Assembly (NCBI RefSeq): GCF_016907385.1
Contig: NZ_JAFBBU010000001.1
Location: 3,224,001 to 3,288,000, forward strand
Direction of reading: 5' to 3'
Origin: Subtercola frigoramans
GTDB lineage: Bacteria > Actinomycetota > Actinomycetes > Actinomycetales > Microbacteriaceae
Length of the DNA: 64,000 bases
This document shows positions 1 to 8,843 of the stretch, piece by piece. A program made the position numbers and the translations under genes. Below the pieces are notes generated by a model that was not told the origin of the DNA, did not search any database, and was given only the letters and a program-made list of their open reading frames with translations. The stretch's first letter is position 1. Every line of letters begins with the position of its first letter.

Positions 1-258
1 GCCGACGAGATTCTCGACGAGGTGGTCGCCGAAACTGTCGAGAGCCTCGCTGCAGAGCTGCGCGCCCACGTCGCCACGCAGATCGGCGCGATCGCCCGGC
101 CCAAGCAGGTCTTCATCGTGGCTGAGCTGCCCAAGACCCGATCGGGCAAGATCATGCGCCGCCTGCTGCGCGACGTGGCGGAGGGCCGGGAGATCGGCGA
201 CACCACCACGCTCGCCGACACCCAGGTGATGAAGATCATCAGCGGTACGGTCGGCTAG
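1..258 (+). CDS. acs: Acetyl-CoA synthetase, C-terminal end (partial)
   Basis: This is the 3' end of a gene cut by the left window edge; the reading frame is open from base 1. The fragment ends with the conserved C-terminal signature of AMP-forming acetyl-CoA synthetases, [17 protein letters not shown], which contains the catalytic lysine (second K of SGKIMRR) known in the family to be inactivated by acetylation. The enzyme activates acetate to acetyl-CoA in the cytoplasm. Only about 85 residues are visible, so integrity of the rest cannot be judged. It converges on the ridA gene. Confidence 0.92.
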   Translation, partial: ADEILDEVVAETVESLAAELRAHVATQIGAIARPKQVFIVAELPKTRSGKIMRRLLRDVAEGREIGDTTTLADTQVMKIISGTVG

Positions 259-271
259 CGCGGCGCGGGGC

Positions 272-298
272 GGCGGGCGCCCGTTTCGAGCGCCCGCC
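272..298. terminator. GC-rich hairpin between convergent genes
   Basis: Perfect 9-bp inverted repeat GGCGGGCGC / GCGCCCGCC with a 9-nt loop lies between the stop codons of acs (+) and ridA (-). There is no U-tract, which is common for actinobacterial terminators. It could serve both genes. Confidence 0.6.
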
Positions 299-304
299 CC
301 CCAC

Positions 305-823
305 CTACTCGAACGAGACGATGATCTCCACTTCGACCGGCGAATCGAGAGGCAGCACGGCCACCCCGACTGCCGAACGCGCGTGCACTCCGGCCTGGCC
401 GAACACGTCGACCAGAAACTCCGACGCACCGTTGATGACGCCCGGCTGCCCATAGAACGACGGGTCGCTGGCAACGAACCCGGTCACCTTGACGACCTGA
501 GTCACGCGGTCGAGCGAGCCGAGCACGCTCTTCACCGCAGCCAACGCGTTCAGGGCGCTGAGCTGCGCGAAGGCCTTCGCGTCAGACGGCGACACGAGAC
601 CGGATGCCCCACCGCCGTCACCCGCCTCATCGACGGTGGCGGGTTCGCCCACCTTGCCGGTCTGGCTGAGCAATCCGCCGACGAAGGGCAGCTGCCCGGC
701 AGTGAACACCAGGTTGCCCGAGATCACCGCGGGAACATAGGCACCGGCGGGAGCGGAGACGGTGGGAAGGGCGACGCCCAGTTCGGCGAGGCGTTTCTCG
801 ATCATCCCGAGCGGTTCGCTCAC
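305..823 (-). CDS. RidA family protein (YjgF/UK114, enamine/imine deaminase-like)
   Basis: A protein of 172 residues matching RidA proteins of the larger actinobacterial type: an N-terminal block MIEKRLAELGVALP, then GAYVPAVISGNLVFTAGQLPF, and a C-terminal SAVGVAVLPLDSPVEVEIIV block. RidA proteins hydrolyse reactive enamine/imine intermediates from PLP enzymes, but members differ, and the exact substrate is not known here. The GTG start at 823 is chosen because it overlaps the TGA of the upstream DUF4177 gene (GTGA), implying translational coupling. A longer reading from 859 would run into the upstream gene. Confidence 0.88.
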   Translation of the reverse strand: MSEPLGMIEKRLAELGVALPTVSAPAGAYVPAVISGNLVFTAGQLPFVGGLLSQTGKVGEPATVDEAGDGGGASGLVSPSDAKAFAQLSALNALAAVKSVLGSLDRVTQVVKVTGFVASDPSFYGQPGVINGASEFLVDVFGQAGVHARSAVGVAVLPLDSPVEVEIIVSFE

Positions 824-1059
824 TGCGCAGCCCCCTCGGCACCAGGTTCGCTGTTCCACGACCCCGCCGCAGCAGCAGCAGAAGCGGCAGCAGCGGCTGG
901 CTCAGACCCCTGCAGCGGGCGCTTCATGTACGCGACGATTCCACCCTGTTCGTTGGTGACGATCTGCACGAGCTCCCAGCCGTCTGACCCCCAATTGTTC
1001 AGAATCGCAGCGGTGTTGTGAATCATCAGCGGTGTGGTCACGTACTCCCACGTAGTCAC
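820..1059 (-). CDS. DUF4177 domain protein
   Basis: 79 residues. The N-terminal half (TTWEYVTTPLMIHNTAAIL, then NNWGSDGWELVQIV and a YMKRP ending) is the small actinobacterial DUF4177 domain, whose function is unknown. It is followed by a 25-residue Ala-rich tail that looks disordered. The start is GTG 1059, supported by an AAAGGAG ribosome-binding site eight bases upstream. It overlaps ridA by four bases and so forms a two-gene operon. It is divergent from the penicillin-binding protein gene that starts 50 bp away, so the two promoters share a very short region. Confidence 0.85.
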   Translation of the reverse strand: MTTWEYVTTPLMIHNTAAILNNWGSDGWELVQIVTNEQGGIVAYMKRPLQGSEPAAAAASAAAAAGSWNSEPGAEGAAQ

Positions 1060-1108
1060 GCGGTGCTCCTTTGGCTCTTTATCAGGTTTGTCACTTAAGC
1101 TCGATCTT

Positions 1109-3622
1109 ATGTCTGCCCCGAAACGTAAGGTTAGTGGCGCGGTCGGAGCTCTCCTGGGTGTCGTGGGTATCAGTGCAATCGCTGGCGTTCTCATCACGGC
1201 CATGGTCACGCCCGCCCTCGCCGTCACCGGCCTCGCCGCCAACAGCACCATCAGCGTGTTCGAGAACCTGCCAAGCTACATCAAGCCCGACGCTCTTTCG
1301 CAGACCTCCAGCCTCTACGGCAAGAACCAGGACGGCTCGAACGTACTGCTCGCGTCGTTCTACGTGCAGAACCGCCAGACGGTCGGCTGGAACGACATTT
1401 CGCAGTACGTGAAAGACGCCCTCGTCTCCACCGAAGACCCGCGCTTCTACGTGCACGGCGGCATCGATGTGCAGTCGACCACCCGCGCGCTCGTCGGCAA
1501 CTTCATCTCGGGCGGCATCCAGAGTGGCGCTTCGACGATCTCGCAGCAGTACGTCAAGAACATCCTCGTTCAGCGCGCCGAGGCGATCAGTGACCCCGAC
1601 CAGGAGAAGGCCGCCTACGCCGAAGCCACGGCCACAACCTTCGACCGCAAGCTCAAAGAGATGAAGCTCGCGATCGGGCTCGAGAAGGAATACAGCAAAG
1701 ACGACATTCTGCTCGGCTACCTGAACATCTCGCTGTTCGGCGGGCGCGTCTACGGCATCCAGGCAGCGTCGGAGTACTACTTCGGCGTCGGGGCCAACCA
1801 GCTCACCCTCCCCCAGGCCGCCAGCCTCATCGCCACGGTGAACGAGCCAGAAGCCCTGCGCATCGACATCCCCGAGAACATCGACTTCAACAAGGCCCGG
1901 CGCGACAAAGACGTTCTCGCCTCCATGCTCAAAGAGCACACCATCACCCAGCAGCAGTTCGACGACGCCGTCGCCACGCCCGTTGAGCCCCACATCACCG
2001 AGCCCTCAACTGGCTGCCAGACGGCCATCAGCGGCGCCGGATTCTTCTGCGACTACGTCAAGAAGATCATCGAGCAAGACCCGATCTTCGGCGCCTCGGC
2101 AGACATCCGTGAGAAGAACCTCACCACCGGCGGCTACAAGATCTACACAACCCTCGACATGAACCTGCAGAAGGCTGCAGACGACACCACGAAGTACTAC
2201 ATTCCCTACAGCGGCAATTCGCTCGACCTGGGCAGTTCGCTCGTCACCGTTCAGCCCGGCACGGGTCGCGTCACCTCCATGGCGCAGAACAAGAACTTCT
2301 CCGAAGCTCCGGATGCTCCCGCCGACGCCACCTCGGTGAACTACTCCACCGACTACGCGTACGGCGGTTCGACCGGGTTCCAGGTCGGGTCGACGTACAA
2401 GCTGTTCACGCTCATCGCCTGGCTCCAGGCCGGGCACTCGCTCGGTGACATCGTCAACGGTGCAAACGGCCAGAAGTTCAACATGGCGAGTTTCAAGAAC
2501 TGTGAAGGCACCGGCGGCGGAACCTACAGCCCCCAGAATGACGCCGGCGAGGCCGGTGGCCGCGCAAGTGTGCTGACCCAGTTCGAGGAGTCGGTCAACA
2601 ATGCCTTCATCGCCATGTCGCAGCAGCTTGATGCCTGCGCCATTCGCGACGTTGCCACCTCTCTCGGCGTGCACCGCGCAGACAACACTCCGCTGCAGAC
2701 CAACATCACCGCGGTACTGGGTACCAATGAGATCGCTCCACTCACGATGGCCGCGGCCTACGCCGGCGTCATCAACCAGGGAATGTTCTGCACCCCGGTC
2801 GCCATCGACAGCATCACTGACGCCAACGGCGCCCCGGTCGCGGTTCCGCAGACCACATGCACCCAGGCGGTCGATCCCAAGATCGCCACCGCAGCGAACT
2901 ACGCGATGCAGGGTGTCATCCAGAGCGGAACGGCAACACCGGCGAACCCGCGTGACGGCGTCTCCCACGCTGGCAAGACCGGAACCACCGACAACGAAGA
3001 GAGCATCTGGCTTGTGGGTGGCACCACGAAGCTGGTCACCGCGTCGATGACGGCGAACGTGAGCGGTCACGTATCGATCAGGCACACCACAATCAACGGC
3101 CCAGGCAGCGGCGGCGTGAACAGCGGCCAGTCGAGGCTGCTCATGTGGCGCGACTTCTACAAGAACACCGCCGACGCGTATGGCGGAGACAGCTTCCCGA
3201 CCCCCGATCGCAACCTCACAACCGGCGTCTCTGTCACCGTGCCCGATGTCTCGGGCCTCTCCGTCGACGCGGCAGACACACGACTCACCAACGCCGGATT
3301 CGTGACCTCAGACGGCGGCCAGGTCGACTCTGACAAGCCCGCGGGCCAGATCGCCAGAACCGACCCACCAGCTGGCACCAGCATCACCAAGGGCTCGAAC
3401 GTGACGATGTACACCAGCAATGGCAAGCTGAGCTCACTGCCCGATACAACGGGCCAATCGATCGGAGCGGCTACATCAGCTCTGAACGGCTGGAACGTGA
3501 CGAGCACGGCGTCGACCGACCCGAAGTGCACCCCAGACACCGTGGTGAGTCAGACACCCGGCGCCGGGCTCGTGAACAAGTCGTCGACCACGGTTACCCT
3601 CGTCGTCTGCCCGAAGAAGTAG
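1109..3622 (+). CDS. Class A penicillin-binding protein with two PASTA domains
   Basis: 837 residues; bifunctional peptidoglycan synthase of the outer membrane face of the cytoplasmic membrane. A transmembrane anchor covers about residues 10-42. The GT51 glycosyltransferase domain has catalytic Glu109 in STEDPRFYVHGG and GASTISQQYVKN near 140-151. The transpeptidase has S428-T-Y-K431, S495-V-N and K623-T-G. Two C-terminal PASTA repeats (about 711-772 and 775-837) are expected to bind uncrosslinked muropeptides. ATG 1109 is chosen because it precedes the basic anchor; a longer reading from 1034 would overlap the divergent gene. A close paralogue lacking PASTA lies at 5415-7766. The metallophosphoesterase gene follows after 13 bp and is probably co-transcribed. 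Confidence 0.93.
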   Translation: MSAPKRKVSGAVGALLGVVGISAIAGVLITAMVTPALAVTGLAANSTISVFENLPSYIKPDALSQTSSLYGKNQDGSNVLLASFYVQNRQTVGWNDISQYVKDALVSTEDPRFYVHGGIDVQSTTRALVGNFISGGIQSGASTISQQYVKNILVQRAEAISDPDQEKAAYAEATATTFDRKLKEMKLAIGLEKEYSKDDILLGYLNISLFGGRVYGIQAASEYYFGVGANQLTLPQAASLIATVNEPEALRIDIPENIDFNKARRDKDVLASMLKEHTITQQQFDDAVATPVEPHITEPSTGCQTAISGAGFFCDYVKKIIEQDPIFGASADIREKNLTTGGYKIYTTLDMNLQKAADDTTKYYIPYSGNSLDLGSSLVTVQPGTGRVTSMAQNKNFSEAPDAPADATSVNYSTDYAYGGSTGFQVGSTYKLFTLIAWLQAGHSLGDIVNGANGQKFNMASFKNCEGTGGGTYSPQNDAGEAGGRASVLTQFEESVNNAFIAMSQQLDACAIRDVATSLGVHRADNTPLQTNITAVLGTNEIAPLTMAAAYAGVINQGMFCTPVAIDSITDANGAPVAVPQTTCTQAVDPKIATAANYAMQGVIQSGTATPANPRDGVSHAGKTGTTDNEESIWLVGGTTKLVTASMTANVSGHVSIRHTTINGPGSGGVNSGQSRLLMWRDFYKNTADAYGGDSFPTPDRNLTTGVSVTVPDVSGLSVDAADTRLTNAGFVTSDGGQVDSDKPAGQIARTDPPAGTSITKGSNVTMYTSNGKLSSLPDTTGQSIGAATSALNGWNVTSTASTDPKCTPDTVVSQTPGAGLVNKSSTTVTLVVCPKK

Positions 3623-3635
3623 GGCTCCACCGCGC

Positions 3636-4601
3636 GTGACACTCCACTTCGGCCGTGCGGCCGCAACGACCCTCGCAGTCGGGGTGGCCGCCGGGGTAGC
3701 CGCGTTCGCCTGGGGCACACTGGTCGAACGCCAGCTCTTCACCCTGCGACGGGTCTCGGCGCCCGTGCTCGCATCCGGCTCGAAGCCCATTCGCGTGCTG
3801 CACCTCTCCGACCTGCACCTGGCTCCCTGGCAGGCGGGCAAGCAGGAGTGGGTGCGCTCGCTCGCCGCGCTGAAGCCCGATCTCATCGTCGACACCGGCG
3901 ACAATCTCGGCCACATCGATGCCTACCGGGCACTCGAGCACACGCTCGAACCCCTCCGGGGAATCCCCGGCGTCTTCGTCAACGGATCGAACGACTACTG
4001 GGCTCCCGGCTTCAAGAACCCACTGAAGTACTTTCTCGGCCCCTCGAAGACGAACACCGCACCGGTCGCCCTCGACCTCGAGCGTGAACACGCGATCTTC
4101 GCTGCCCTCGGCTGGAAAGACCTGAACAACGCCGCAGCTGCGATCGACATCAACGGCACGCACATCGAGTTCTTCGGCGTCGACGACCCGCACCGCCGCT
4201 ACGACAAGCTCGAATCCGTCTCGGGTGCCCTCGATTCGCTGCGCGAGACAGAGGCAGAGAACGCCCCCGACGAAGAAGCTCTCGAAGACCGCAACACTCT
4301 TGTCATCGGCGTCGCCCACGCCCCGTACCAGCGGGTTCTGAACGCGTTCCTCGTCCACGGCGCTGAGGTCATGTTCGCCGGGCACACCCACGGCGGCCAG
4401 GTCTGCGTTCCCGGCTTCGGCGCCCTCGTCACCAACTGCGACATCCCCCGCAAGCAGGTCAAAGGCCTGAGCACCTGGTCGCGTGGCCGTCGCAGCGCCT
4501 TCCTGAACGTCTCTGCGGGCCTCGGCACCTCCATCTACGCGCCCGTGCGCTTCGCCTGCCTCCCCGAAGCGACCCTGCTGACTCTCACGGCCAAACCCTG
4601 A
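3636..4601 (+). CDS. Membrane-anchored metallophosphoesterase
   Basis: 321 residues with a GTG start. An N-terminal hydrophobic segment (about residues 7-30) is followed by a calcineurin-like domain with the metal-binding motifs LHLSDLHL, DTGDNL, GSNDYW (usual GNHD with N-D retained) and GHTHGGQ. This is the YkuE/PA4019-like type often found beside penicillin-binding protein genes in actinobacteria; the substrate is not known, with lipid or nucleotide phosphates possible. It begins 13 bp after the PBP stop codon, so the two genes are likely one transcription unit. Confidence 0.9.
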   Translation: MTLHFGRAAATTLAVGVAAGVAAFAWGTLVERQLFTLRRVSAPVLASGSKPIRVLHLSDLHLAPWQAGKQEWVRSLAALKPDLIVDTGDNLGHIDAYRALEHTLEPLRGIPGVFVNGSNDYWAPGFKNPLKYFLGPSKTNTAPVALDLEREHAIFAALGWKDLNNAAAAIDINGTHIEFFGVDDPHRRYDKLESVSGALDSLRETEAENAPDEEALEDRNTLVIGVAHAPYQRVLNAFLVHGAEVMFAGHTHGGQVCVPGFGALVTNCDIPRKQVKGLSTWSRGRRSAFLNVSAGLGTSIYAPVRFACLPEATLLTLTAKP

Positions 4602-4610
4602 GCATCACCT

Positions 4611-4642
4611 CGGCTGTGTGCTCACCCGGCTGTGTGCTCACC
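4611..4642. repeat. Perfect 16-bp tandem duplication
   Basis: Two exact head-to-tail copies of CGGCTGTGTGCTCACC directly after the metallophosphoesterase stop. One of many short tandem duplications in this part of the window. Confidence 0.85.
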
Positions 4643-4742
4643 TGCAATGTGGGCGAATCCAGCCAGATGAACGGATGCCCGGCGAAAGTCGGCTATTCTG
4701 AATAGGTTGTTCAGGGTGGCCCCGGCCAACCAGGGCACCGAT

Positions 4743-4816
4743 CGGGGTATGGCGCAGCTTGGTAGCGCGCGTCGTTCGGGACGACGAGGTCGCAGGTTCA
4801 AATCCTGTTACCCCGA
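4743..4816 (+). tRNA. tRNA-Pro (anticodon CGG)
   Basis: A full cloverleaf of 74 nt can be drawn: acceptor CGGGGTA/TACCCCG, D-stem GCGC/GCGC, anticodon stem CGTCG/CGACG with loop TTCGGGA (anticodon CGG), a variable loop AGGTC and T-stem GCAGG/CCTGT with loop TTCAAAT. The CCA is not encoded. A long hairpin follows at once. Its 3' end is repeated twice downstream. Confidence 0.95.
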
Positions 4817-5132
4817 CAAATGCAGAATGGGTCGCCCGTAAGGGTGGCCCATTCTGCATTTCCCGAGGTATCCGGACGCGAAGCTGCTCGTGGGCCCACG
4901 CCGCGAGAGGCTCCGGGCGCCGCCTGCGGCGTCTGGAGAAGCGGTGGGGAGTCAAATCCTGTTACCCCGACAAATTGAAAAAGGGTCGCCCGTAAGGGTG
5001 GCCCATTCTGCATTTCCCGAGGTATCCGAACGCGAAGCTGCTCGTGGGCCCACGCCGGCCAGAGGCTCCGACCGAGACGAAGTCGCGGGTGGAGGGGTCG
5101 GTGGGGAGTCAGATCCTGTTACCCCGGCTACC
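4798..5132. repeat. Three direct repeats of the tRNA-Pro 3' end with flanking DNA
   Basis: The T-arm/acceptor sequence (TCAAATCCTGTTACCCCGAC) at 4798 recurs at 4952 and, with two changes, at 5109. The period is about 154-157 bp and the hairpin and following 60-70 bp are repeated too. The copies read like imperfect tandem duplication of a tRNA 3' end, or scars of repeated integration at a tRNA attachment site. No integrase is present. Confidence 0.85.
4818..4861 (+). terminator. Long hairpin after tRNA-Pro
   Basis: A perfect 14-bp inverted repeat (AAATGCAGAATGGG / CCCATTCTGCATTT) that continues inwards through G-U pairs to a GTAA loop, giving about 20 pairs in RNA. It begins two bases after the tRNA and is a likely terminator. 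A copy with a degraded 5' arm recurs at about 4975-5015. Confidence 0.75.
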
Positions 5133-5414
5133 CCCTGCGCGAGGAGGTGAGGCGGCTACGACGTGATGAGGCCGGCGTAGCGAACTCACTTCGGCGCAAG
5201 CGGCTGACGGGTGCCGGCCGGCCGCGTGCAACACGGCCCGCGCCACCACGCGCACCCCGTCGACTCCGCCGCTGACGCCGCACCCACCGCGCCAAGTGAG
5301 ATCCATGCGCCGCGATGAGTCGGGCGTACCGACCGCACTTCGGCGCAGCGGGCTCAAGAGCCGAATCACGGCGGCCTGACTCACTCGCCGAGCTGGACCA
5401 CCAGGCAAGACGAA
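5133..5414. other. Intergenic stretch, nothing recognised
   Basis: GC-rich sequence between the tRNA 3'-end repeats and the stop codon of the second penicillin-binding protein gene. No convincing gene, RNA or terminator is visible; the small open frames here lack ribosome-binding sites and family features. Confidence 0.5.
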
Positions 5415-7766
5415 CTAGCCGGCGGGCGGCACCACACCGGGCAGAGTCACCCCAGGTGACGGCGTGGGTGCTGGTGTCGACGTGTCAACGGGAGCCGGAG
5501 TCGCTGTCCCGCCCGATGAATCGCCCGACGGCGATGGTGTCGGCGACGGCGTCGGAGTCGCCGCTGGTGCGGGCGCAGCCCCGGTGTTGCGCGTCAGGCT
5601 CGAGTCCGGGGCAGGGAAGCTGCTGCCGCCCTGTGCATCGGCCGTTCCCTTGTAGAACTCCTTCCACACGTACAGCCTCGAGAGACCGCTGCCGACCTTG
5701 ACGCCATTCCCGCCCGTCACCGTCGTCTTCCGTATCGACACGTTGCCGGTGACATTCCCCACCCACGATGCCGAAACGACCTTCGACGTGCCGCCGACCA
5801 GCCACACGTCCTTCTCTACGTCGGTGGTGCCCGTCTTGCCGAAGTGAGCAGTTCCATCTGCCGGGTTCGCGGGCGTTGCAGTACCGTTCTGGATGACTCC
5901 CTGCATTGCATAGAGCGCCGCCTGGGCGATCTTCGGCTCGACCACCTGGGTGCACGATGTCTGTGGCACCGCGACAGCGGCCCCGTTCGAATCCGTGATG
6001 CTCGAGATCGCGACGGGTGTGCAGTAGGCGCCGTTGTTCGCGACGCCTGCGTACGCCGCCGCCATCGTCAGCGGCGACACCTCATTGCCGCCCAGAACGG
6101 TGGCATAGAGCCCGGTTTCCATCGCCGCGCCGTCGGCACGCTGCATCCCGAACCCCTTGGCAATGGAGTTGATGTCACACAGGTCGAGCTTCGTCGCCAT
6201 GGCGAGGAAGGCGTTGTTGACGGAGTCCTCGAACTGCGTGAGCACGGAGGCCGTGCCTCCCGCCTCCCCTGCGTCGTTGCCGGCAGTGTACGTGCCGGTC
6301 ACCGAATCGCCGCAACTGTTGGTGATGTTGGCGGCAGTGAACTTCTGATTGTTCGAGCCATTGACCAGGTCACCGAGCGAGTGCCCGGTCTTCAACCAGT
6401 CGAGCAACACGAACAACTTGCTGGTCGACCCGTTCTGGAAGCCGGTCGAACCGCCGTAGGCGGCATCCGTGCTGTAGTTGATCGCCGTGTTCGTGGCGGG
6501 GTCGGCCGACGGATCCTGGCTGTACGTCTTGTTCTGCGCCATCGCGAGCACCTTGCCCGTGCCGGGCTGAACGGTCACGAACGCCCCGCCGATGTCCACA
6601 CTCGACATCGACGAGGGCACGTAGTCGCTCACCGACTGGTTGGCCGCCGCCTGCAGCGTGGGGTCGAGGGTGGTGACGATCTTGTAGCCACCTCGGTTCA
6701 AAGCGTTGGATCGATCATCCGCCGTCAAACCGAAGGTCGGGTCATTCAGAATGATGTCTTTCACGTAGTCGCAGAAGAAACCGGCGCCGTTCGTCGCCGT
6801 CTGGCACCCGGTCGACGGTTCGGTGATGTTCGGCGTCACGGGTGTGGCCACCGCGTCGTCGAACTGTGCCTGGGTGATGGCGTGCTCCTTGAGCATCGAA
6901 GCCAGAACGTCTTTGTCGCGTCGGGCCTTGTTCGCGTCGATGTTGGCCGGCACGTCGATGCGCAACCCCTCTGGCTCATTCACCATCGCGGCAAGGCTGG
7001 CGGCCTGCGGAATGGTCAGTGCGTTCGCGTTCACTCCGAAGTAGTACTGCGAAGCGGCCTGGATGCCGTACACCCGACCACCGAACAAGGCAATATTCAT
7101 ATACCCGAGCAGAATGTCGTTCTTGCTGTATTCCTTCTCGAGACCCACAGCGAGTTTCATCTCTTTGAGCTTGCGATCGGGCGTGGTCGCCGTCGCGTCA
7201 GCGTAGGCGGCGGCCTCTTGCGTGGGGTCGCTGATCGCCTCGGCGCGCTGCACCAGGATGTTCTTCACATACTGCTGAGAGATGGTGGATGCGCCCGACG
7301 TTATGCCTCCCGACAGCAGATTCGCGAAGAGCGCCCTGGTCGTGGACTGCACATCCATGCCCCCGTGCACATAGAAGCGAGGGTCTTCGGTCGAGACGAT
7401 GGCGTCTTTGAAGGTCTGCGAAATGTCGTTCCAGCCGACCTCCTGGCGATCCTGGTCGTAGAAGGAGGCGAGCAGGGTCTGCGAGCCATCGGCATTCTGC
7501 GAGTAGATGCTCGAGGTCTGCGACAGCGTGTCGGGCTTGATGTAACTCGGCAGGTTCTCGAAGAGACCCAGGGTGCTGTCGACTGCGACCCCGGTGACGG
7601 CGACGGCCGGTGTCACGATCGCCGTCACGAGGACTCCGGCTATGACGCTGACGCCGATGAAGCCCGCGATAGCCCCGAGCTTGCCGGGCGATTTGTGCTT
7701 GCTTTCGGAGCTGTTTCGCCTGTTTCTCCTGGGGCGGTTACCTTCGGGCAGTCTTCTTTCGGGCAT
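5415..7766 (-). CDS. Class A penicillin-binding protein, paralogue with Pro/Thr tail
   Basis: 783 residues, very similar to the protein at 1109-3622 through the membrane anchor (about 30-60), GT51 domain (Glu127 in STEDPRFYVHGG; GASTISQQYVKN at 158-169) and transpeptidase (S447-T-S-K450, S515-V-N, K644-T-G). It has no PASTA repeats; after about residue 700 it ends in an extracellular Ala/Pro/Ser/Thr-rich tail. The N-terminus carries a basic cytoplasmic stretch (RRNRRNSSESKHKS). It probably performs peptidoglycan polymerisation and cross-linking with different targeting from its paralogue. The two genes appear to be a local duplication now in opposite orientation either side of tRNA-Pro. Confidence 0.92.
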   Translation of the reverse strand: MPERRLPEGNRPRRNRRNSSESKHKSPGKLGAIAGFIGVSVIAGVLVTAIVTPAVAVTGVAVDSTLGLFENLPSYIKPDTLSQTSSIYSQNADGSQTLLASFYDQDRQEVGWNDISQTFKDAIVSTEDPRFYVHGGMDVQSTTRALFANLLSGGITSGASTISQQYVKNILVQRAEAISDPTQEAAAYADATATTPDRKLKEMKLAVGLEKEYSKNDILLGYMNIALFGGRVYGIQAASQYYFGVNANALTIPQAASLAAMVNEPEGLRIDVPANIDANKARRDKDVLASMLKEHAITQAQFDDAVATPVTPNITEPSTGCQTATNGAGFFCDYVKDIILNDPTFGLTADDRSNALNRGGYKIVTTLDPTLQAAANQSVSDYVPSSMSSVDIGGAFVTVQPGTGKVLAMAQNKTYSQDPSADPATNTAINYSTDAAYGGSTGFQNGSTSKLFVLLDWLKTGHSLGDLVNGSNNQKFTAANITNSCGDSVTGTYTAGNDAGEAGGTASVLTQFEDSVNNAFLAMATKLDLCDINSIAKGFGMQRADGAAMETGLYATVLGGNEVSPLTMAAAYAGVANNGAYCTPVAISSITDSNGAAVAVPQTSCTQVVEPKIAQAALYAMQGVIQNGTATPANPADGTAHFGKTGTTDVEKDVWLVGGTSKVVSASWVGNVTGNVSIRKTTVTGGNGVKVGSGLSRLYVWKEFYKGTADAQGGSSFPAPDSSLTRNTGAAPAPAATPTPSPTPSPSGDSSGGTATPAPVDTSTPAPTPSPGVTLPGVVPPAG

Positions 7767-7950
7767 AAAACCGTTCTCTGGTACGCGGGCGGGTCAGTCT
7801 GGATGGCCTCTGCCGGAGAGTGGGTTTGTCTCCGCGACCCCGCCCGACGCTACGTTGCGCACCTGAGCGCCACCGCAGAGAACCCGGAGAATGTCTCAGG
7901 GTACGGTCAGGGAGGCAGGCGGCAGCGGGGGGAGCCAGCCCCGGTCAGGG

Positions 7951-8010
7951 GAGCTCAGTCGCGGTCAGCGGAGCTCAGTCGCGGTCAGGGGAGCTCAGTC
8001 GCGGTGGGCC
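7951..8010. repeat. Three 20-bp tandem repeats spanning the tdk stop codon
   Basis: Units 7951-7970, 7971-7990 and 7991-8010 share GAGCTCAGTCGCGGT; a more degenerate fourth lies just before them. The stop codon of thymidine kinase (7995-7997) falls inside the last unit. Confidence 0.85.
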
Positions 8011-8675
8011 GCACCCAGCAGGCCGTTGCTCTCCTCGAGGTAGCAGACCCCGCAGAGGGATTCGTAGGTGACAGAATCGCCGTCGATCGCAACCTGGTCG
8101 CCGTCGAAGACAAACCGGCCATTAACCAGTCGCGGGTTGAAGATCGCCTTGCGCCCGCAGCGGCAGATCGTCTTCAGCTCTTCGAGACTGTGAGCGACCT
8201 CGAGCAGGCGTGCGCTGCCGGGGAACGCGCTGGTGAGAAAATCGGTGCGGATGCCGTAGGCCAGCACGGGCACGCTCTCGATCAGGGCGATGCGGAGTGC
8301 ATCATCCACCTGGTCTCGCGTGAGGAACTGCGCCTCGTCGATGAGAAGGCAGCTCACGTCGCTGCGGACTGCTGCGGGTTCGTCGCTGATGATGCCGCTG
8401 GTCCCCTTCGCACCACGCTCCTCACCACGCTCGACGCGACGCTCGTCCCGATGCAACTGGAACGCCTCGAAGAGCGAATCGTCTGGAGCAACGAGAAAAT
8501 CGACGTCACGTGTCACGCCGAGCCGCGAGACGACCTGCCGGTCACCCTTCGTGTCGGTCGCCGGCTTGGCGATGAGCACTCGGTGCCCACGCTCTTCGTA
8601 GTTGAACGCGGCCTGCAGCAGGGCCGTGCTCTTGCCGCTGTTCATCGCGCCGTACCGAAAATAGAGTTTTGCCAC
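7995..8675 (-). CDS. tdk: Thymidine kinase (type II)
   Basis: 226 residues; phosphorylates thymidine to dTMP with ATP in the salvage pathway. The P-loop YGAMNSGKST is at residues 8-17, the Walker B-like segment is SCLLIDEAQFL, and four structural-zinc cysteines are present as CRCGRKAIFN and CGVCYLEE. The length is typical for the short tetrameric type. ATG 8675 lies directly before MAKLYFRYG, the usual N-terminus. The C-terminal end of the gene runs into a 20-bp tandem repeat. A 13-bp minisatellite lies upstream of the start. Confidence 0.95.
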   Translation of the reverse strand: MAKLYFRYGAMNSGKSTALLQAAFNYEERGHRVLIAKPATDTKGDRQVVSRLGVTRDVDFLVAPDDSLFEAFQLHRDERRVERGEERGAKGTSGIISDEPAAVRSDVSCLLIDEAQFLTRDQVDDALRIALIESVPVLAYGIRTDFLTSAFPGSARLLEVAHSLEELKTICRCGRKAIFNPRLVNGRFVFDGDQVAIDGDSVTYESLCGVCYLEESNGLLGAAHRD

Positions 8676-8714
8676 GGATAAACCCTACGGCCTCTGGCGA
8701 ATGCGGCTGCCGAC

Positions 8715-8792
8715 GGCCGTCGAGTCCGGCCGTCGAGTCCGGCTGTCGAATACGCCTGTCGAATACGCCTGCCGAATACGCCTGTCGAACTG
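8715..8792. repeat. Six 13-bp tandem repeats upstream of tdk
   Basis: Six adjacent 13-bp units beginning at 8715, 8728, 8741, 8754, 8767 and 8780 follow GSCNGYCGARTMC with few changes. They lie 40 bp upstream of the tdk start, so could change promoter spacing. No spacers, so this is not a CRISPR array. Confidence 0.9.
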
Positions 8793-8843
8793 CTGCCTCA
8801 CACAGCGGCCAGCATAAGCCTCCCTTCCTTGACCTGCGACAGC

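Noticed and set aside
7926..7950. GGGGGG...CCCC downstream of the second PBP gene start
   Set aside because: Order of the arms is reversed (G first) and it lies at the edge of a tandem repeat.
5844..8681. 945-codon open frame on the + strand
   Set aside because: It is the antisense shadow of the second PBP and thymidine kinase genes; high GC keeps the frame open, and the product has no recognisable domain.
8715..8792. CRISPR-like array
   Set aside because: 13-bp units are contiguous with no spacers, and no cas genes are present.
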